From Myxococcota bacterium (GTDB lineage: Bacteria > Myxococcota_A > UBA9160 > UBA4427), in NCBI GenBank assembly GCA_028278345.1, contig JANQEL010000033.1, forward strand, positions 1 to 43,581: a DNA stretch of 43,581 nucleotides, written 5' to 3'. Both the position numbers and the translations under genes were made by a program. The notes under the pieces are model-generated. The model was not told where the DNA came from. It did not search any database and worked only from the letters and a program-made list of their open reading frames with translations. Of the stretch, positions 40,586 through 43,581 are shown piece after piece. The first letter of the stretch is position 1. The number at the start of each line of letters is the position of its first letter.

Positions 40586-41359
40586 ATGGGTATGCACGAG
40601 GAGTTTCGGCTCGACGGGAAGGTGGCGGTGGTGACCGGAGGCGGGCGCGGCATCGGCCGCGGCATCGCGCTGGCCTTCGCCGAGTGCGGCGCCGACGTCG
40701 TCGTGATCGCCCGCCGCCAGAACGATCTCGACGAGGTCACGCGCGAGATCGAAGCGCGCGGTCAGCGCGGGCTCGGGATCTCGGCCGACGTGATGGATTG
40801 GGAGAGCGTTCCAAGGGCCCTCGACCGCGTCGTCGACGAGTTCGGCCAACTCGACATCATGGTGAACAACGCCGGCGGCAACCTCGACCGCAAGGCGCAC
40901 TCGCTGCGGAAGATGGCCCTCGAGAAGTTCGACGAGCAGCTCGATCTCAACATCAAGACCAAGTGGTGGGGATCGCAGCAGGCCGCGGAGCGAATGGTGG
41001 ATGGCGGGAGGATCATCAGCACCATCTCGATCGCGGCGCATCGCCCGTCTCCGGGTTTCGGTGCCTATTCGGCAGCGAACATGGGCATGATCTCGCTGAC
41101 CCGAACCCTGGCGGTCGAACTCGCGCCTCGCCGGATCACGGTGAATTGCATCGCCCCGGGTGTGGTGATCACGGAGATGCTGAAAGAGACCATGGGCGCC
41201 GATGACGAGGCGATCCACGAAGCATTCGATGCGCAGATCCCACTGGGTCGTACCGGTACGCCCGAGGATTGCGCGGCTGCGGCGGTATTCTTCGCCTCCC
41301 CCGCGGCACGCTGGATCACGGGGCAGTTCATCGACGTCGCGGGCGGCCAGCCGCTCTGA
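40586..41359 (+). CDS. short-chain dehydrogenase/reductase with altered active site
   Basis: A 257-residue SDR with a normal cofactor site (VVTGGGRGIGRG, NNAGG) and a C-terminal TGQFIDVAGGQPL motif. The catalytic set is Ser148 and Tyr161, but the lysine of YxxxK is Asn165 (Y-S-A-A-N). The lysine normally orients NAD(P) and lowers the tyrosine pKa. The codon reads AAC with no frame doubt. Activity may be reduced or changed. It lies between the PadR and P450 genes. Confidence 0.9.
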   Translation: MGMHEEFRLDGKVAVVTGGGRGIGRGIALAFAECGADVVVIARRQNDLDEVTREIEARGQRGLGISADVMDWESVPRALDRVVDEFGQLDIMVNNAGGNLDRKAHSLRKMALEKFDEQLDLNIKTKWWGSQQAAERMVDGGRIISTISIAAHRPSPGFGAYSAANMGMISLTRTLAVELAPRRITVNCIAPGVVITEMLKETMGADDEAIHEAFDAQIPLGRTGTPEDCAAAAVFFASPAARWITGQFIDVAGGQPL

Positions 41360-41382
41360 CCCGTTCCGGACGAAAGGCGCAC

Positions 41383-42720
41383 GTGTCGAAGAAGACCCCC
41401 AATCACGAACGGAGTGCGCAGCGATGCCCTGTGCATCTCGATGACGTCGACCTGTTCGCCGACGGGGCGCAGGAGCATTGGTACGAGGCCTATCCCATCC
41501 TGCACGCCGAGGCGCCGGTCGTTCGCCTGCCCGATGAAGGCATGACGCCGGGGACCGATGGCTTCGTCCTCACTCGCTACGAGGACATCCGCCGTGTCGT
41601 TCGCGATCCCGTGCGCTTCAAGCCCACCCTCACCCTGGCCATCGAGGCCCTGCTCGCTTCGGATGTCGCGCCGGAGGATGCGCCGCTCACCAACGCCATG
41701 TTGGCGTCGATGGCCACGTTGCGGCCGACCGACGAACTCTACCGCGCACACCGAACCGAACTCACCGACCCCTGGGTGGGCCCGGGTTCGAGTCGCCACA
41801 GTGAAATGATCGATCATCATGCGCGAACGCTGATCGATGGATTCATCGATCGCGGCGAGGTCGAGTTCGTTTCGGAGTTCGCTCGGCCCCTGCCGCAGAG
41901 AGTGATGGCGAGCGTCCTCGGCTTTCCCCTCGAAGACATTCCAAGGCTTGCCGAGTGGGGCACCGCGCAGGTTGCGGCCTTCGTGCACGGTCGGGGCCAT
42001 CGCAACCTGCTCGACCGGGAACAGGTGCGCGAGCAATTCGCGAAGCTCGATGGCTTCAAGGAGTACGTCTTCGAAAAGGTCCAGGAGAAACGCCGCGAAC
42101 CCCGGGACGACATGATCAGCTGGCTGTGCCAGGTGGAGTACGAAGCGCTCGGTCGCAAGCTGACCGACCTCGAGGTGAACGGTGTCGTGTACGCGATGGT
42201 GATCGGCGGGCTCGAGACGACGCAGTATGCGCTCGAAGAAGAAGCCCAGCTCTTGTGCGAGAACCCCGCCTACTTCTCCGCGCTGAAGGCCGATCGCGAG
42301 CTGATCCGCCCGTTCACCGAAGAGAGCCTGCGCCTGCGCTCTCCGACCCAGGGCTTGTCCACGCGCATCACGACCCGGGACGAAGTGTTCCAGGGGGTGG
42401 ACGTGCCGGCGGGGTCGCTCCTGCACATGCGCTTCGGCGCCGGCAACGTCGATCCCGAAGAGTGGGAATGTCCGTACGAGATGAGCCTCGATCGCAAGGC
42501 GCCGACCCGGCACCTGGCCTTCTCGGCCGGGCCGCGCGTGTGCCCCGGGGCGGGGATCTCGCGCGTGGAACAGGTGACGGCGTGGAACTGCCTGCTCGAT
42601 CGCATCGACAGCCTGGAATACGCGCCCGGCAACACTTTCGAGCATCAACCGGGCATCATGTTGGGGACCCTCGAGCTGAACCTGCGCTTCACCCGAGCCG
42701 ATCCCGCGGCCGGAGCCTAG
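41383..42720 (+). CDS. cytochrome P450
   Basis: A 445-residue soluble bacterial P450. The I helix has GGLETT (the acid-Thr pair for O2 activation), the K helix ExxR is Glu314-Arg317 (EESLRLR), and the heme-binding loop FSAGPRVCPGAG carries Cys387. It needs a ferredoxin and reductase not seen in the window. Bacterial P450s of this class hydroxylate fatty acids, terpenoids, steroids or aromatics. GTG 41383 is preceded by GAAAGG; the longer frame from 41269 overlaps the SDR gene and is not convincing. The stop is 2 nt before the next gene. Confidence 0.95.
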   Translation: MSKKTPNHERSAQRCPVHLDDVDLFADGAQEHWYEAYPILHAEAPVVRLPDEGMTPGTDGFVLTRYEDIRRVVRDPVRFKPTLTLAIEALLASDVAPEDAPLTNAMLASMATLRPTDELYRAHRTELTDPWVGPGSSRHSEMIDHHARTLIDGFIDRGEVEFVSEFARPLPQRVMASVLGFPLEDIPRLAEWGTAQVAAFVHGRGHRNLLDREQVREQFAKLDGFKEYVFEKVQEKRREPRDDMISWLCQVEYEALGRKLTDLEVNGVVYAMVIGGLETTQYALEEEAQLLCENPAYFSALKADRELIRPFTEESLRLRSPTQGLSTRITTRDEVFQGVDVPAGSLLHMRFGAGNVDPEEWECPYEMSLDRKAPTRHLAFSAGPRVCPGAGISRVEQVTAWNCLLDRIDSLEYAPGNTFEHQPGIMLGTLELNLRFTRADPAAGA

Positions 42721-42722
42721 GC

Positions 42723-43166
42723 GTGTCGCTTCCCAGCGAAGAAGAGATCCGCGCGTTGGTCGGCCAGCGTTTCCCGGGCGGCCACTACACGATCGCGCAC
42801 TGGGAGAACTTCCTGCTGACCGAGTGCACGGGCGCCGATCCCCTGCCGGACGATCTCGCGCATCCCGTCGCCTTGTTCCACATGCCGATCCCCGGCGCGA
42901 ACACCAGCATTGGCGAGATGTTCGCCCTCGGGCGGGCCGACTCCTACAGTTCGATCGGGATCGAGAGCTACGACTGGGAGATCTTCGAGACCCTGCGTGA
43001 GGAGACGGAGTACCGCGTCGAAGGCGTGGTCACGGAAGCCGATCGTCTGCGCAAGGGCGACCGGGTGTTCGATCGCATCCAATTCCGCTTCGACCTGACC
43101 GACGCCGAGGACCGAGCGGTGGCCCGGACCACCATCACCTGGCGCTATCACAGGGCGAACGCGTAG
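42723..43166 (+). CDS. hotdog-fold (MaoC/FAS1-like) protein
   Basis: A 147-residue protein with the pattern of an N-terminal-type MaoC dehydratase half: HPVALFHMPIPGANTS, RADSYSSIGIESYDWE, then VEGVVTEADRLRKGDRVFD and ARTTITWRYHR strands. Such chains form one side of a double-hotdog heterodimer and usually lack the catalytic Asp/His pair, which the next gene supplies. GTG 42723 starts 2 nt after the P450 stop. The pair probably hydrates or dehydrates an acyl-CoA. Assignment to a named family is moderate. Confidence 0.7.
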   Translation: MSLPSEEEIRALVGQRFPGGHYTIAHWENFLLTECTGADPLPDDLAHPVALFHMPIPGANTSIGEMFALGRADSYSSIGIESYDWEIFETLREETEYRVEGVVTEADRLRKGDRVFDRIQFRFDLTDAEDRAVARTTITWRYHRANA

Positions 43167-43179
43167 TGCAGAGGCGAAG

Positions 43180-43581
43180 GTGAAGGTCGAAGTCGGCGAC
43201 GACATCCCGCCCTGGGAAATGCCGAGCGTGAGCAGGGCGCGCATGCGCACGATGGCGGCGATCCTGCGCGACCCGAACCCGGTGCATTGGGATCCCCGCG
43301 TCGTGAAGGAACTCGGCTTCGGCGATCACACGATCAACCAGGGCCCCCTCGGCCTCGGCTACATGATCAACATGTTGCACGCATGGACGGGCCCCGAGAG
43401 CATCCGCCGCATCCAGATGCGCTTCCCCCTCGTGGTGCTGGACGGAGACCACATCACGGCTCGCGGCCGGGTCACCTCCATTCGCAACGAAGGCGGCCAA
43501 CGCTACGCCGACTGCGACATCTGGCTCGACCGCACCAACGGTGAGCGCCCCGTCTACGGCACGGCGACCGTACGGCTGCCA
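43180..43581 (+). CDS. MaoC-like acyl-CoA dehydratase, N-terminal part (cut by window)
   Basis: The reading frame from GTG 43180 is open to the end of the window (134 codons). It carries the hydratase-2 signature RDPNPVHWDPRVVKELGFG with the Asp and His of the (R)-enoyl-CoA hydratase active site, followed by NQGPLGLGYM, and a hotdog helix/strand pattern. It starts 14 nt after the preceding hotdog gene. Together they likely form a heteromeric enoyl-CoA hydratase. The C terminus is outside the window. Confidence 0.85.
   Translation, partial: MKVEVGDDIPPWEMPSVSRARMRTMAAILRDPNPVHWDPRVVKELGFGDHTINQGPLGLGYMINMLHAWTGPESIRRIQMRFPLVVLDGDHITARGRVTSIRNEGGQRYADCDIWLDRTNGERPVYGTATVRLP

Overview
The window is 43.6 kb of GC-rich DNA (I counted about 72% GC in a coding sample, falling to 50-55% in several intergenic stretches). 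It comes from a motile Gram-negative bacterium: there are a TonB-dependent outer-membrane receptor, two flagellins with sigma-54 type promoters, and an AlgI-like MBOAT protein. GTG and TTG starts are frequent and both tRNA genes encode their CCA end. The gene mix (many short-chain dehydrogenases, SnoaL proteins, a P450, MaoC proteins, an acyl-CoA carboxylase subunit) suits an uncultured deltaproteobacterial-type lineage (Myxococcota, Desulfobacterota or Binatota-like). That placement is inference. I see no plasmid, prophage or CRISPR signature.

Layout. 1-4.1 kb: end of an acyl-CoA dehydrogenase, a SnoaL protein and an SDR, then a polytopic glycosyltransferase-like protein and an unknown protein. 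4.1-10.4 kb: a TonB-dependent receptor, an orphan PAS histidine kinase and a long-form GAPDH, all on the minus strand. 10.7-18.9 kb: a flagellar island bounded by two divergently placed 274-aa flagellins. Between them lie a short FliD-like protein, a SnoaL protein, a cold-shock protein with a long leader, and an overlapping MBOAT/SGNH acyltransferase pair. Three copies of a palindromic repeat are scattered there. 18.9-24.2 kb: histidine phosphatase, Rieske protein between two tandem repeats, HDOD-GGDEF protein, SDR and carboxyltransferase. 24.2-28.3 kb: a 165-bp palindromic element, class II aldolase, tRNA-Asn, greA, CPBP protease, Rid protein, a small acidic protein and tRNA-Pro. 28.3-34.6 kb: a compact housekeeping run priA-def-fmt-rsmB-rpe. 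34.6-39.5 kb: spermidine-synthase-like protein, a glutaredoxin/IscA-like fusion, an alpha/beta-hydrolase lacking its nucleophile, a TetR remnant, an exported methyltransferase and a nitronate monooxygenase. 39.7-43.6 kb: a co-directional set of a small protein, PadR regulator, SDR, cytochrome P450 and two hotdog/MaoC proteins, the last cut by the window end.

How the parts work together. The housekeeping run links replication restart, initiator-tRNA formylation, deformylation and rRNA methylation. The flagellar island combines filament protein, cap-like protein and a possible O-acylation pair, and the two flagellins appear to be controlled by sigma-54. The two ends of the window carry acyl-CoA and hydroxylation chemistry consistent with breakdown of a hydrophobic, possibly alicyclic or steroid-like substrate. 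The most unusual items are the dispersed palindrome family, the inverted-repeat element that supplies a stop codon, the MBOAT/SGNH pair between flagellins, and several enzymes missing a key catalytic residue.
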